A DNA stretch of 64,000 bases from Myxococcus stipitatus (GTDB lineage: Bacteria; Myxococcota; Myxococcia; Myxococcales; Myxococcaceae). This document shows, one piece after another, positions 17,363 through 26,250 of this stretch. The stretch is taken from contig NZ_CP147913.1 of the NCBI RefSeq assembly GCF_037414475.1, positions 2,232,001 through 2,296,000 on the forward strand. Reading direction: 5' to 3'. Position 1 is the first letter of the stretch, and the number at the start of each line of letters is the position of its first letter. A program made the translations under genes and the position numbers. The notes under the pieces are model-generated. The model did not search any database and had not been told where the DNA came from. It saw only the letters and a program-made list of their open reading frames with translations.

Positions 17363-18340
17363 ATGCGCGCAGTGCCGCAGGTGGACAGCCCGGTCCCCCA
17401 TGACTTGCCCATGACGGGCGAGCCGGGGACGTCGTCCATCGCCGCGAGGCTGCGGAGCCAGTTCGCGCGGAAGGTGGCCTCGCTCGGCTACACCTCCCAT
17501 TCGCTGCCGGCGGGCGTGGGACACCTGCTGCTCCATGTGGCCTTGAGCGTGGCAGTGGCCCTGGGAGTGGCGCGCCTGATGGTGGCATTCCCGCGAGCGG
17601 GCTGGGGGCTGTATCCCCTCGCCGCCTTCTTCATCGGCACGCGCTTCCGGGCGCTGGGCAACATGCTGCATGAGGCGTGTCACGGGATGTTCGTGCGCGG
17701 CAAGCGCCACAACCGCCTCTTCGGGCACGTGCTGGCCATCATCGACTTGACCGCGCTGGAGCCCTACACGCGCGAGCACTTCACACACCACCTGCACCTG
17801 GGGGACGCGGAGAAGGACCTGGACTTCGCGCCCCGGCGCCGCTTCGGCTTCGCGGAGGCCGGACGGCCCTTCGTGAGGACCCACCTGCTGGGGCCGCTGA
17901 CGTTGAAGCACCTGCCCGCCTTCCTGCGGCCCGTGCTCTTCCACCGCACGGACCCGTGGGCGGTGACGCTGGCGCGCTGGGGCTTCCTCGCGGGGCTCGT
18001 GGCGCTGGCGCAGTGGGGCATCGGCTGGAAGGCCTTCGTCCTCTTCTACGCCCTGCCCTATCTGGTGCCCTACCAGGTCATCCGCTACTGGTCCGACGCG
18101 GTGGACCACGCGGGCATCATCGGCGCCCGCGATGAATTCCACCGCTCGCGCAACCACCTCCTGCCGTGGAGGTGGCTCAACCGGGTGGTGTTCCCCAGGC
18201 ACGACGAGTACCACCTGACGCACCACCTGTTCCCCGCGGTGCCCACCGCGTTCCAGGGCCGGGTGCACCAACTGCTGCTGGAGGACCCGGTCTACGCCGC
18301 GCGCGAGCACTCCTTCTCCGCGCTGCTTCGGCAGGGCTAG
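17363..18340 (+). CDS. Membrane fatty-acid desaturase/hydroxylase family protein
   Basis: 325 residues, start ATG 17363 with GAAAGG 6 nt upstream. Three histidine clusters expected of membrane diiron desaturases/hydroxylases are present: HEACH (103-107), HFTHH (139-143) and HLTHH near residue 275. Hydrophobic helices lie around residues 55-95 and 205-240. The likely reaction is O2-dependent desaturation or hydroxylation of a lipid or acyl chain at the inner membrane. Position between two methyltransferases and next to an NRPS suggests tailoring of a lipid tail or peptide, but a general lipid role fits equally well. It shares a CTAG stop palindrome with the convergent aminotransferase. Confidence 0.88.
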   Translation: MRAVPQVDSPVPHDLPMTGEPGTSSIAARLRSQFARKVASLGYTSHSLPAGVGHLLLHVALSVAVALGVARLMVAFPRAGWGLYPLAAFFIGTRFRALGNMLHEACHGMFVRGKRHNRLFGHVLAIIDLTALEPYTREHFTHHLHLGDAEKDLDFAPRRRFGFAEAGRPFVRTHLLGPLTLKHLPAFLRPVLFHRTDPWAVTLARWGFLAGLVALAQWGIGWKAFVLFYALPYLVPYQVIRYWSDAVDHAGIIGARDEFHRSRNHLLPWRWLNRVVFPRHDEYHLTHHLFPAVPTAFQGRVHQLLLEDPVYAAREHSFSALLRQG

Positions 18341-19494
18341 GCCCGCTCCAGCACCTCCAGCGCCTCCGCGAAGTGCGCCGGGTCCGCGCCCAATCCCAGA
18401 CGGAAGCCATGCCCCCGCGCCAGGGGATGGGCACCGTCCGGAGTCCCCGCCTCCATCGCGCTCAGGGGCAGCACGAAGACGCCCGCCTTCGCCAACGCCT
18501 CCATCCGCGAGGCGAACACCTCGGGCGCCATCGCGTCGCGCACGCCAAGGCAGGTGACGAGTCCGCCCTGGGGCGCCACCCCGTAGACGGTGCGCGAGCG
18601 CTCCAGGAACGCCGAAAGCGTGCGCCGGTTGCGCAGCCAGTCCTCCCTCGCCCGCCGCAGCGCGGGGCTGTTCAGGTCCTTGAGCACCTCGAAGGAGAGC
18701 CACTCCGTCACCGGGTTCACCGTGTGCGTCGTGTAGTTCTTCTCGTTCTGCATCCGCGCCAGCATCGCCGTGTCACCCACGCACCAGCCGATGCGGAGCC
18801 CCGGGCACCCCAGGCACTTGATGAACGAGCCCGTGACGAACGAGCGCGTGCCCGGCCGATACACCGTGGCGCCCAGCACCGCGTCCTCGGATGACAGGAA
18901 GCGGTAGTGCTCGTCACCCACCACCGTGGCCCCGGCCGCGTCCGCCCACTTCGCCACCGCGTCCAGCAGCCCCGCGTCCAACACGAGCCCGCTCGGGTTG
19001 TGGGGCGTGTTGAGGATGACGACGTCCGGGCGCTCACGCGCGAGGTGCGCCAACCACTCGTTGGCATCGACAGAGGGCCGCCCCTGTTCGTCCCAGCGCA
19101 CGGGAAGCTTCACCACCTCCGCGCCCTGCTGCATGGGCAACTCGTAGAGGAGCTGGAACGCCGGCCACGCCAACGCCACCTTTCGCGGGCGGAGCTGGCG
19201 GAACAGCAGGAACAGCGCCTCGCTGGTGCCCGTGGTGATGAGGACGTTCTCTCGCGTGGCGCCCGGGTGCATCGCGGCCACCAAATCCCGCAGGTCCGCG
19301 CGCCCCCAGTTGGGACTGTCGCGAAGCAGCGTGGACAGGAACACGTCCGATGCCCGCTCGGGGCTCACCCCCGAGCCCGACAGGAGCTCTCCCACCGTGA
19401 CGGGACGTCCCCCGGACTCACCCAGGTTGTAGCGCGCGGTGAAGCGCGAGCCCTCCAGGTAGTCCTCCATGAAGAATGAGCGCAGCAGTTCCAT
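18337..19494 (-). CDS. PLP-dependent class I/II aminotransferase
   Basis: 385 residues from ATG 19494 with GGGAG 5 nt upstream. Fold-type I hallmarks: NTPHNPSG, GDEHYRF (Asp and Tyr contacting PLP) and SFIKCLGCPGLRIGW with the Schiff-base Lys. The opening MEDYLEGSRFTARYNLGESG resembles, from memory, the N-terminus of capreomycidine-synthase-type aminotransferases, so it could make or rearrange an unusual amino acid instead of a simple transamination; this is tentative. It is last in the operon ABC ATPase, ABC-2 permease, methyltransferase, aminotransferase, 21 nt behind the methyltransferase. It may supply a building block to the NRPS or tailor its product. Confidence 0.85.
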   Translation of the reverse strand: MELLRSFFMEDYLEGSRFTARYNLGESGGRPVTVGELLSGSGVSPERASDVFLSTLLRDSPNWGRADLRDLVAAMHPGATRENVLITTGTSEALFLLFRQLRPRKVALAWPAFQLLYELPMQQGAEVVKLPVRWDEQGRPSVDANEWLAHLARERPDVVILNTPHNPSGLVLDAGLLDAVAKWADAAGATVVGDEHYRFLSSEDAVLGATVYRPGTRSFVTGSFIKCLGCPGLRIGWCVGDTAMLARMQNEKNYTTHTVNPVTEWLSFEVLKDLNSPALRRAREDWLRNRRTLSAFLERSRTVYGVAPQGGLVTCLGVRDAMAPEVFASRMEALAKAGVFVLPLSAMEAGTPDGAHPLARGHGFRLGLGADPAHFAEALEVLERA

Positions 19495-19515
19495 CTCGAC
19501 TCCCGAAGTGAAGGC

Positions 19516-20979
19516 TCAGGCCGCGGCCGTGTCGTCCGGCCATGCAAACTCGCCCCGGTGGGCGACGACCACCTGTTGGATGGGCAGGTCGAAGCCCCGC
19601 GCCGACGTGAGCCCCACGGGCGTCAGCAGGGCGCGAAACTCCGGCAAGGAGAGCACGTCGCCCTCGTTGGACACGTACCGCCGCAGCGCGAAGTAGAGCG
19701 CGTCCAGCGGGCCGTCCCGGCGGTCCGTCAGCAGATAGCCCGAGATGAGCAGCAGCCCTCGGGGCCGCAACGCACGCGCGAGCTTCGCGAAGAAGCCCGG
19801 CAGGGACTCGGGCGGCAGCGCGGGGATGATTTGCGGCAGGAGGATGACGTCGTACTCGGCCTCGCCGTAGTCCACCGACAGGCAGTCCCCCTCCCACAGC
19901 CGCGAGCGGCCATCCAGCTTCAGCTTCGCCAGGTGCGGGCGCACCGCGTCCAGCACGTGGGGCGAGTCCAGATAGGTGACATGGGTCGTCGGGTCCGCCA
20001 GCCCGAAGGCCGCGCCCCACACCCCCGAGCCCGTGCCGACGTCCAGCACCCGCGCGCCCGCCAACGAGCGCAGCGAGCCGGCCAGCTCCGCCGCCTTGCG
20101 GCTCAACCGCAGGTGAGAGACGAAGATGCCGGAGATGCGCGAGGCGTTCTCCTGGTAGATGCGGCGCGCCGTCTCCGGCTGCCGCAAGTCCAACCGGAAG
20201 CGCCGCTCCCGCACCGCTTCGTCCAGGTGGCCCAAGGCTTCCCAGTACGCCATGGTGGCGGGCAACGCGCGCTCGAAATACGGCAGGCTCGTCGCGTCCA
20301 ACATCTTCGCCGCCACGTCCGTGAAGGACCATCGGCCACCCGCCTCGCGGGCGACGCCCATGTGGCCGAGCACTCCGAGGAGCACGGCCACCCCCTCCGG
20401 ATGCGCGCCCACCTCGGCTGCGAGCGCGTCGCACGTCGCCGTGGCTCCGACCAGCCGCGCCAGCACCCCCAGCTCCGCCGCGGTGATGAGCACCTGGGTG
20501 CGCGCGAAGTTGCGCGCGAAGCGGTCGAAGAAGTCCTCCGCCTCCACGCCATGCGCGGACGCGGGGGCCTGGAGGAACAAGGCGCGATACCAGCCCAGCA
20601 CGTCCCGCCCCTCCACCGGAGACCCCGTCCGCACGGCCGCCGGCAGACCCGCCACCGCGGGCCACCAACCGAGGGCCTCCCTCAGCCGCGCGGTGTACGT
20701 CTCGTCCGCCATGAAGGCCGCCGTGGCCTCGGCGAGCCGATAGCCGCGGCCCTCGTCCCCAAGGACGAACCCCAGGGCCACCAGGGGCTCCACGACGGCG
20801 CGCACCCCTCGGGCATTCGCGCCGACGCGCCGCGCCAGCTCCTCCAAGGGCACGGACTCCGCTCCGGCCCCGAGTTGAGTGAACACCCCCAGCGCATACG
20901 CGGCCTGGAGCGCGGCGGACTCGTTGCTGGCATCGCGAGCCAGGAAGTTGAGCCGTTGGACGAAGGAAGACTCAGACAT
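19516..20979 (-). CDS. SAM-dependent O-methyltransferase with duplicated N-terminal domain (paralogue)
   Basis: 487 residues from ATG 20979 (MSESSFVQRLNFLAR); a TTG two codons upstream is less likely. Same architecture as the enzyme at 15728-17227: two N-terminal segments (ALQAAYALGVFTQL and VLITAAELGVLARL), then motif I VLDVGTGSGVWGAAFG, DVILLPQIIPALPPESLPGF and ALRPRGLLLISGYL. The two proteins align along their whole length by eye, including EAEDFFDRF and YFALRRYVSNEGD (YFGLRRFMTNEGD in the paralogue), so they are duplicates. It follows the ABC-2 permease by 12 nt, in one operon. The likely role is O-methylation of a natural product. Confidence 0.88.
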   Translation of the reverse strand: MSESSFVQRLNFLARDASNESAALQAAYALGVFTQLGAGAESVPLEELARRVGANARGVRAVVEPLVALGFVLGDEGRGYRLAEATAAFMADETYTARLREALGWWPAVAGLPAAVRTGSPVEGRDVLGWYRALFLQAPASAHGVEAEDFFDRFARNFARTQVLITAAELGVLARLVGATATCDALAAEVGAHPEGVAVLLGVLGHMGVAREAGGRWSFTDVAAKMLDATSLPYFERALPATMAYWEALGHLDEAVRERRFRLDLRQPETARRIYQENASRISGIFVSHLRLSRKAAELAGSLRSLAGARVLDVGTGSGVWGAAFGLADPTTHVTYLDSPHVLDAVRPHLAKLKLDGRSRLWEGDCLSVDYGEAEYDVILLPQIIPALPPESLPGFFAKLARALRPRGLLLISGYLLTDRRDGPLDALYFALRRYVSNEGDVLSLPEFRALLTPVGLTSARGFDLPIQQVVVAHRGEFAWPDDTAAA

Positions 20980-20991
20980 GGGCAAAGCCTC

Positions 20992-22019
20992 TCAGACCCA
21001 CCGGAACCAGCGCAGCGCGACCAGCATGGGAAGGATTGTCCACACCACGAGCACCAGCATGGGCAGCCCCAGCGCCAGCACCGGCGTCCCCTCCAACATG
21101 ATGGCGCGCAGCGAATCATTGAGCGCCGTCAGCGGCAGCGCGCGGATGAAGGGCTGCATCCACCCCGGGAAGTTCTCCGACGAGAAGAAGACGCCGGACA
21201 GGAACATCATCGGCATGGAGATGAGGTTGACCAGACCGCCCACGGACTCCTCGTTGCGCGCCCGGATGGACACGAGCAGCGCCAGGGACGCGAAGCACAT
21301 GGACCCCAGAAGCCCCACGGCGAGGAAGGCCCCGTATCCGCCGAACATGGGCACGCCGAACAGCCACCGCGCGAAGAGGCAGAAGAAGACCACCTCCAGC
21401 ACCGCGAAGGCGGTGCGCGCCAGCAGGAATGACAGGAAGAAGTACGTGCGGGACATCGGCGTCCCCGCCAGGCGCTTGAGCAGCTTTCCGCCCCGCATCG
21501 CCACCAGCGGGACGGACAGCGCCCACAAGCTGGAGGACATCAACGACATGCCCAGTAGCCCCGGGATGAGGAAGTCGACGTAGCGGTTGCCCGGCTCCGA
21601 CACCGGTGTCGCCTTCACCGCCTCCAGCCGTGGACCGTCCGGCGCGGCGGCCAGGGCCTGGGTGACGAGGAGCCGGGCGGTGCGGCCCTCGGGCTGGCTC
21701 GGGTCCACCAGCGCCTCCGGGGGGGCGCCCCCGGGCATGAGCACCAGCGCGACGCGGCCTCGCGCGAGCAGACGCCGCGCCTCGCCGACATCCATCGCGC
21801 GCGCCTCCAGCTCCGGCACGTCCTTCAGCCGCACGAGCAGCTCGGAGGCCCCCGGCCCGTCCGCGACGGCGATGCGCACCGGCCCCAGCGCCTCGTTGCG
21901 GAAGGCCATCCCCAACACCAGGGTGGTGATGATGGGAAAGCCGAACGACCAGAAGAGCACCTCGGGCTGGCGCAGCAGCACCCGCAGGCGCATGAGCAAC
22001 AACTGTCCCAACGAGCCCA

Positions 22020-22020
<1 letters not shown>
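20992..22020 (-). CDS. ABC-2 type transporter permease
   Basis: 342 residues from ATG 22020, which overlaps the ATPase stop as TGATG. Layout of a DrrB/NatB-like ABC-2 exporter: an N-terminal helix (SFGFPIITTLVLGMAF), a periplasmic segment of about 120 residues, then about five helices with AGTPMSRTYFFLSFLLARTAFAVLE and the late MFLSGVFFSSENFPGWMQPF that is characteristic of ABC-2 membrane proteins. It pairs with the preceding ATPase as a drug or natural-product exporter; the shared operon with a methyltransferase and aminotransferase points to export of, or self-protection against, the local metabolite. Confidence 0.92.
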
Positions 22021-22970
<950 letters not shown>

Positions 22971-23048
22971 GGGGGGTGGCGACAGTATGGCCCAAGGTGG
23001 CCAGGGGCCCAATGCTTCCCCCCGGAAAGCAGCAGGCGGAGGCGTTGG

Positions 23049-23888
23049 GTGCTACGGTCCCGCGCCGTGGCCCTGAGCGACGGACTGGATGCACGGGTTG
23101 ACCGGCTGGAGTTGCCGTTCAACGAGTTTGGCGTGGACCCTTACGGAATCTCCCGGAAGCACGTGAAGGACGCGCTGCGCGTCTTCGCGTTCATCTACCG
23201 GCATTACTTCCGGGTGCGATGCCACGGCATCCATCACATCCCCCAGAAGGGCCGGGGGATGCTGGTGGGCAACCACTCCGGCGGCGTGGCGGTGGACGGC
23301 GCCATGGTGCTGACCTCCACGATGCTGGAGATGGACCCGCCCCGCCTGGCGCAGGGCATGGTGGAGCGCTTCCTCCACAAGTTCCCGGTGTCCTCGCTCT
23401 GGGCCAGCCGGACGGGGCAGTTCACCGGATTGCCGGAGCACGCCCGGCGGCTCTTGGAGGACGACCGCCTGTTGATGATCTTCCCCGAGGGGGCCCGCGG
23501 GACGGCGAAGCTGTTCCCGGACCGGTACTCGCTGGTGGACTTCGGCACGGGCTTCGTGCGGCTGGCCTTGCAGACGCGCTCGCCCATCATCCCGTTCGGG
23601 TTCCTGGGGGGCGGCTCCGCCATTCCCACCGTGTTCAACGCGTACACGTTGGGCAGGCTGTTGGGGGTGCCCTATGTGCCGCTGACGCCCTATCTGTTCC
23701 CCTTCCCGTTGCCGGTGCAGTTGGAGATTCACTATGGCGAGCCGCTGGTCTTCCATGGAACGGGGGACGAAGAGGACCACGTCATCGAGGGGTATGTGGC
23801 GAAGGTGAAGGAGCGCATCGCGGGTCTCATCGAGCGAGGCCGCGCGGAGCGTCAACACCGCGGGTCGTCGAGGAAGCTTCTGCCATGA
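23049..23888 (+). CDS. PlsC/DGAT-like lysophospholipid acyltransferase family protein
   Basis: 279 residues from GTG 23049, chosen because GGAGG lies 6 nt upstream; GTG 23067 is an alternative. The acyltransferase block I is the NHSGGVAVDG variant, as in the LPLAT subfamily related to diacylglycerol acyltransferases, and block III is FPEGARGT. SPIIPFGFLGGGSAIP matches block IV. It probably transfers an acyl chain to a lipid acceptor at the membrane. Its stop overlaps the next gene's start (ATGA), so the SDR-type protein is made from the same transcript. Pairs of this kind occur in actinobacteria (for example the Rv0502/Rv0501 region, from memory). Confidence 0.85.
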   Translation: MLRSRAVALSDGLDARVDRLELPFNEFGVDPYGISRKHVKDALRVFAFIYRHYFRVRCHGIHHIPQKGRGMLVGNHSGGVAVDGAMVLTSTMLEMDPPRLAQGMVERFLHKFPVSSLWASRTGQFTGLPEHARRLLEDDRLLMIFPEGARGTAKLFPDRYSLVDFGTGFVRLALQTRSPIIPFGFLGGGSAIPTVFNAYTLGRLLGVPYVPLTPYLFPFPLPVQLEIHYGEPLVFHGTGDEEDHVIEGYVAKVKERIAGLIERGRAERQHRGSSRKLLP

Positions 23889-24829
23889 GGGTGCTCATCC
23901 CGGGTATCTCCGGAGGAATCGCGCGCAAGCTGGCGCTGCGGTTGAAGAAGGCGGGCCACGAGGTGGCGGGGGTGGACGTTCGTCCGTGGGAGACGGCGCG
24001 CGAGGAAGGCATCGAGGTGTTCCGGGGGGACGTGCGCAAGCGCGCGGCCGAGGACGTGTTCCGCCGCTGGCGTCCGGAGGCGGTGGTCCACATGGCCACG
24101 GTGACGGCGTTCACCGTGCCGGGGGCCGAGCGCGGGCGCATCAACCTGGACGGCACCAAGGCGGTGTTCGACCACTGCGCGACGCACGGCGTGAAGCAGG
24201 TGCTCTTCGTGGGGCGGCACACGTTCTACGGGGCGGCGCCGGACTCGCCGCTGTACCACTCCGAGGACGAGCCCCCGCGAGCGCTGGAGGCCATCCCCGA
24301 GCTGTCGGATCTGGTGGCCGCGGACCTCTACGCGGCGACGGCGCTATGGCGGATGCCGTCGGTGACCACGGCGGTGTTGCGGCTGCCGTACACGCTGGGG
24401 GAGCCCGGTACGGGGACGCTGGCGTCGTTCCTGAAGGGCAAGCGCGTGCCCATGGTGCTGGGCTACGACCCGCTGTTCCACGTGCTCCAGGAAGACGACG
24501 TGGTGACGGCGTTGCATCTGGCGTTGGAGAAGAAGATTCGCGGCATCTTCAACGTGGCGGGGCCTCCGCCGATTCCGCTGTCGGTCATCGTGCGGGAGAC
24601 GGGGCGCACGGCGGTGCCGTTGCCGGCACGGCTGTTGTCCTTCATCTTGGGACGCGCGGGCTTCCCTCGGCTGTCGGTGGGAGCGCTGGACCACCTGCGC
24701 TATCCCATCGTCGTGGACAACCGCCGCTTCCTGGAGGCGACGGGGTTCGAGTACCAGCACAGCGCCGCGGACACCTTGCGCATCTACCGCGAGTCGGCGC
24801 CGGTGCCCGTCTCGGGTGGAGTGCTCTAG
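23885..24829 (+). CDS. NAD-dependent epimerase/extended SDR-like protein
   Basis: 314 residues. ATG 23885 overlaps the acyltransferase stop; the much longer open frame upstream is antisense-like translation of that gene. Rossmann start MRVLIPGISGGIARKLA and VDVRPWE/FRGDVRK (Asp for the adenosine ribose) show NAD(P) binding, and the C-terminal half follows extended SDRs (FNVAGPPPIPLSVIVRETGR). The usual YxxxK active site is not evident: the region that should hold it reads LYAATALW, with no Lys, so catalysis is doubtful. A lipid-modifying role with the coupled acyltransferase is inferred from the operon. Confidence 0.8.
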   Translation: MRVLIPGISGGIARKLALRLKKAGHEVAGVDVRPWETAREEGIEVFRGDVRKRAAEDVFRRWRPEAVVHMATVTAFTVPGAERGRINLDGTKAVFDHCATHGVKQVLFVGRHTFYGAAPDSPLYHSEDEPPRALEAIPELSDLVAADLYAATALWRMPSVTTAVLRLPYTLGEPGTGTLASFLKGKRVPMVLGYDPLFHVLQEDDVVTALHLALEKKIRGIFNVAGPPPIPLSVIVRETGRTAVPLPARLLSFILGRAGFPRLSVGALDHLRYPIVVDNRRFLEATGFEYQHSAADTLRIYRESAPVPVSGGVL

Positions 24830-24840
24830 CTGCGGCAGTG

Positions 24841-24866
24841 GGCTCCCCGAGGAAGGCCGGGGAGCC
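24841..24866 (+). terminator. Perfect 9-bp hairpin after the SDR gene
   Basis: GGCTCCCCG (24841-24849) pairs exactly with CGGGGAGCC (24858-24866) across an 8-nt loop, starting 11 nt past the SDR stop. There is no T-tract, as is common in GC-rich genomes, so termination is likely but not certain. The right arm also supplies GGGGAG upstream of the next gene's GTG at 24875, so the hairpin could occlude that ribosome binding site. Confidence 0.6.
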
Positions 24867-24874
24867 ATGGTAGC

Positions 24875-26104
24875 GTGGGGGTCTCCTCGAACATCGAGCT
24901 GGAGCCCATGCCCCTCAAGCCCCTGCCCATCGCCGCCAGGAACGTTCGCGTGTTGGAGCGCCCCTCTCTCGCGGAGCTTCGGGAGTGGCACTACCGCGAG
25001 CCCGTCATCGTCCGAGGGTTGTTGGAGTCCTCGAAGCTGGTGGGAGGGTTGGGTGCCAGCAGCTCGCTCGACGCGAAGCTGGCGGTGCTCGACAAGCAAT
25101 TGGGAGAGCGCCCGCATTTCTTCTGCGTGTTGCCGCCCGCGTCACGAGGGCAGTACCGGCCCCGGCGCGTCTCGACGGAAGCGGAGGGGGCGGCGCCGGT
25201 GGAGCAGACGGAGGGGACGTTCGACGACTTCGCTCGGCGACTGAAGGCAACGCCACAGACGGGCGAGTACGTCTACATGCAGAACGGGATGATGGGGCAG
25301 GAGGTCCTCCGCGAGGAGTTGGGCTTCGACTTCCTGCGGTTCAGCGACCCGCGTGGAGTGGAGAGCAAGTTCTGGATTGGCTCGGATGGGCAGGTGGTGA
25401 ACCTGCACTATGACGACTGCATCAACTACATCTGCATGTTCGAGGGGACCAAGCGCGTGACGATGTTCCCGCCGGAGCAGATGGCGAACATGTATCACGC
25501 GCCGTTCGACGTGCTGGCGGGAGGCGCTCCCACGACGCCGGTGGAGTTGCTGAACCTGGACCTGGAGCGCTTCCCTCGCTTCCGCGCGGCGATGGAGCAC
25601 GCGTGTGTCGCCGTCATCGAGCCAGGAGAGGCGCTGCTCATCCCGCCCTTCTGGTGGCACCACGTGGAGTCCTTCGGGGTGATGCACGTGATGGTGAACA
25701 GCTTCATCACGACGATTTCATCCGCCGCGACGCTCGAGCTGTGGAAGGACTTGTCGGCGGGAGTGCGAGCGCTGGCGAAGGCCACGGACGCGGAGCGGCG
25801 CCGGGAGCGGGACCTCTTCCGTCGCCGGGTGTTGGGAGACGAGGAGGGAGGCGAGACGTCGGCGTTGGCGGAGCAGGCGCGCAAGACCTTCCGACAACTG
25901 CCGGGCTCGTGGAAGGACCAGGTGGTGCGGCTGTGGGATGCCTTCGCCTTCCAGGTGCATGGGGCTCCATTCGAGACCCTGGGCGGAATCGACGGGCTCG
26001 TGGAGCGGCAGGCGGGTCAGCTCACGCTGTACCCCAACGCCAACATGCTCGCGGAGATGCCCGACGTGCTGGAGTTGCCCCCGGGTGACCCGGACCCGAG
26101 ATAG
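24875..26104 (+). CDS. JmjC/cupin_8-like Fe(II)/2-oxoglutarate oxygenase family protein
   Basis: 409 residues from GTG 24875 (GGGGAG about 10 nt upstream); ATG 24908 is a possible later start. The cupin core has HYDDCINYICMFEGTKRVTMF (His and Asp of the HxD iron site, shown here in part: HYDDC) and PPFWWHHVES with the distal His, the pattern of JmjC-type hydroxylases such as FIH-like proteins. The N-terminal PVIVRGLL is also typical of cupin_8 proteins. A ~100-residue helical C-terminal extension follows. Likely activity is hydroxylation of a protein or small-molecule substrate. It stands alone between a hairpin and the three-gene nuclease/ATPase operon. Confidence 0.8.
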   Translation: MGVSSNIELEPMPLKPLPIAARNVRVLERPSLAELREWHYREPVIVRGLLESSKLVGGLGASSSLDAKLAVLDKQLGERPHFFCVLPPASRGQYRPRRVSTEAEGAAPVEQTEGTFDDFARRLKATPQTGEYVYMQNGMMGQEVLREELGFDFLRFSDPRGVESKFWIGSDGQVVNLHYDDCINYICMFEGTKRVTMFPPEQMANMYHAPFDVLAGGAPTTPVELLNLDLERFPRFRAAMEHACVAVIEPGEALLIPPFWWHHVESFGVMHVMVNSFITTISSAATLELWKDLSAGVRALAKATDAERRRERDLFRRRVLGDEEGGETSALAEQARKTFRQLPGSWKDQVVRLWDAFAFQVHGAPFETLGGIDGLVERQAGQLTLYPNANMLAEMPDVLELPPGDPDPR

Positions 26105-26250
26105 CGGACCCGATGTCGGCTTCGACCCCATCTCCGAGGGTTGTGCGACATTGAATGGAAGCCACCCCCTTCACTTGCCAGATTCGAGACATACGGCACA
26201 GGCTTCCCCCTACGTGACGCGTCCATTCCCTGGGCGCGCGGGGGGATGGC

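Noticed and set aside
23219..24829. 536-residue reading frame reaching back into the acyltransferase
   Set aside because: Only the part from ATG 23885 is SDR-like; the earlier residues are an alternative-frame reading of the acyltransferase gene.
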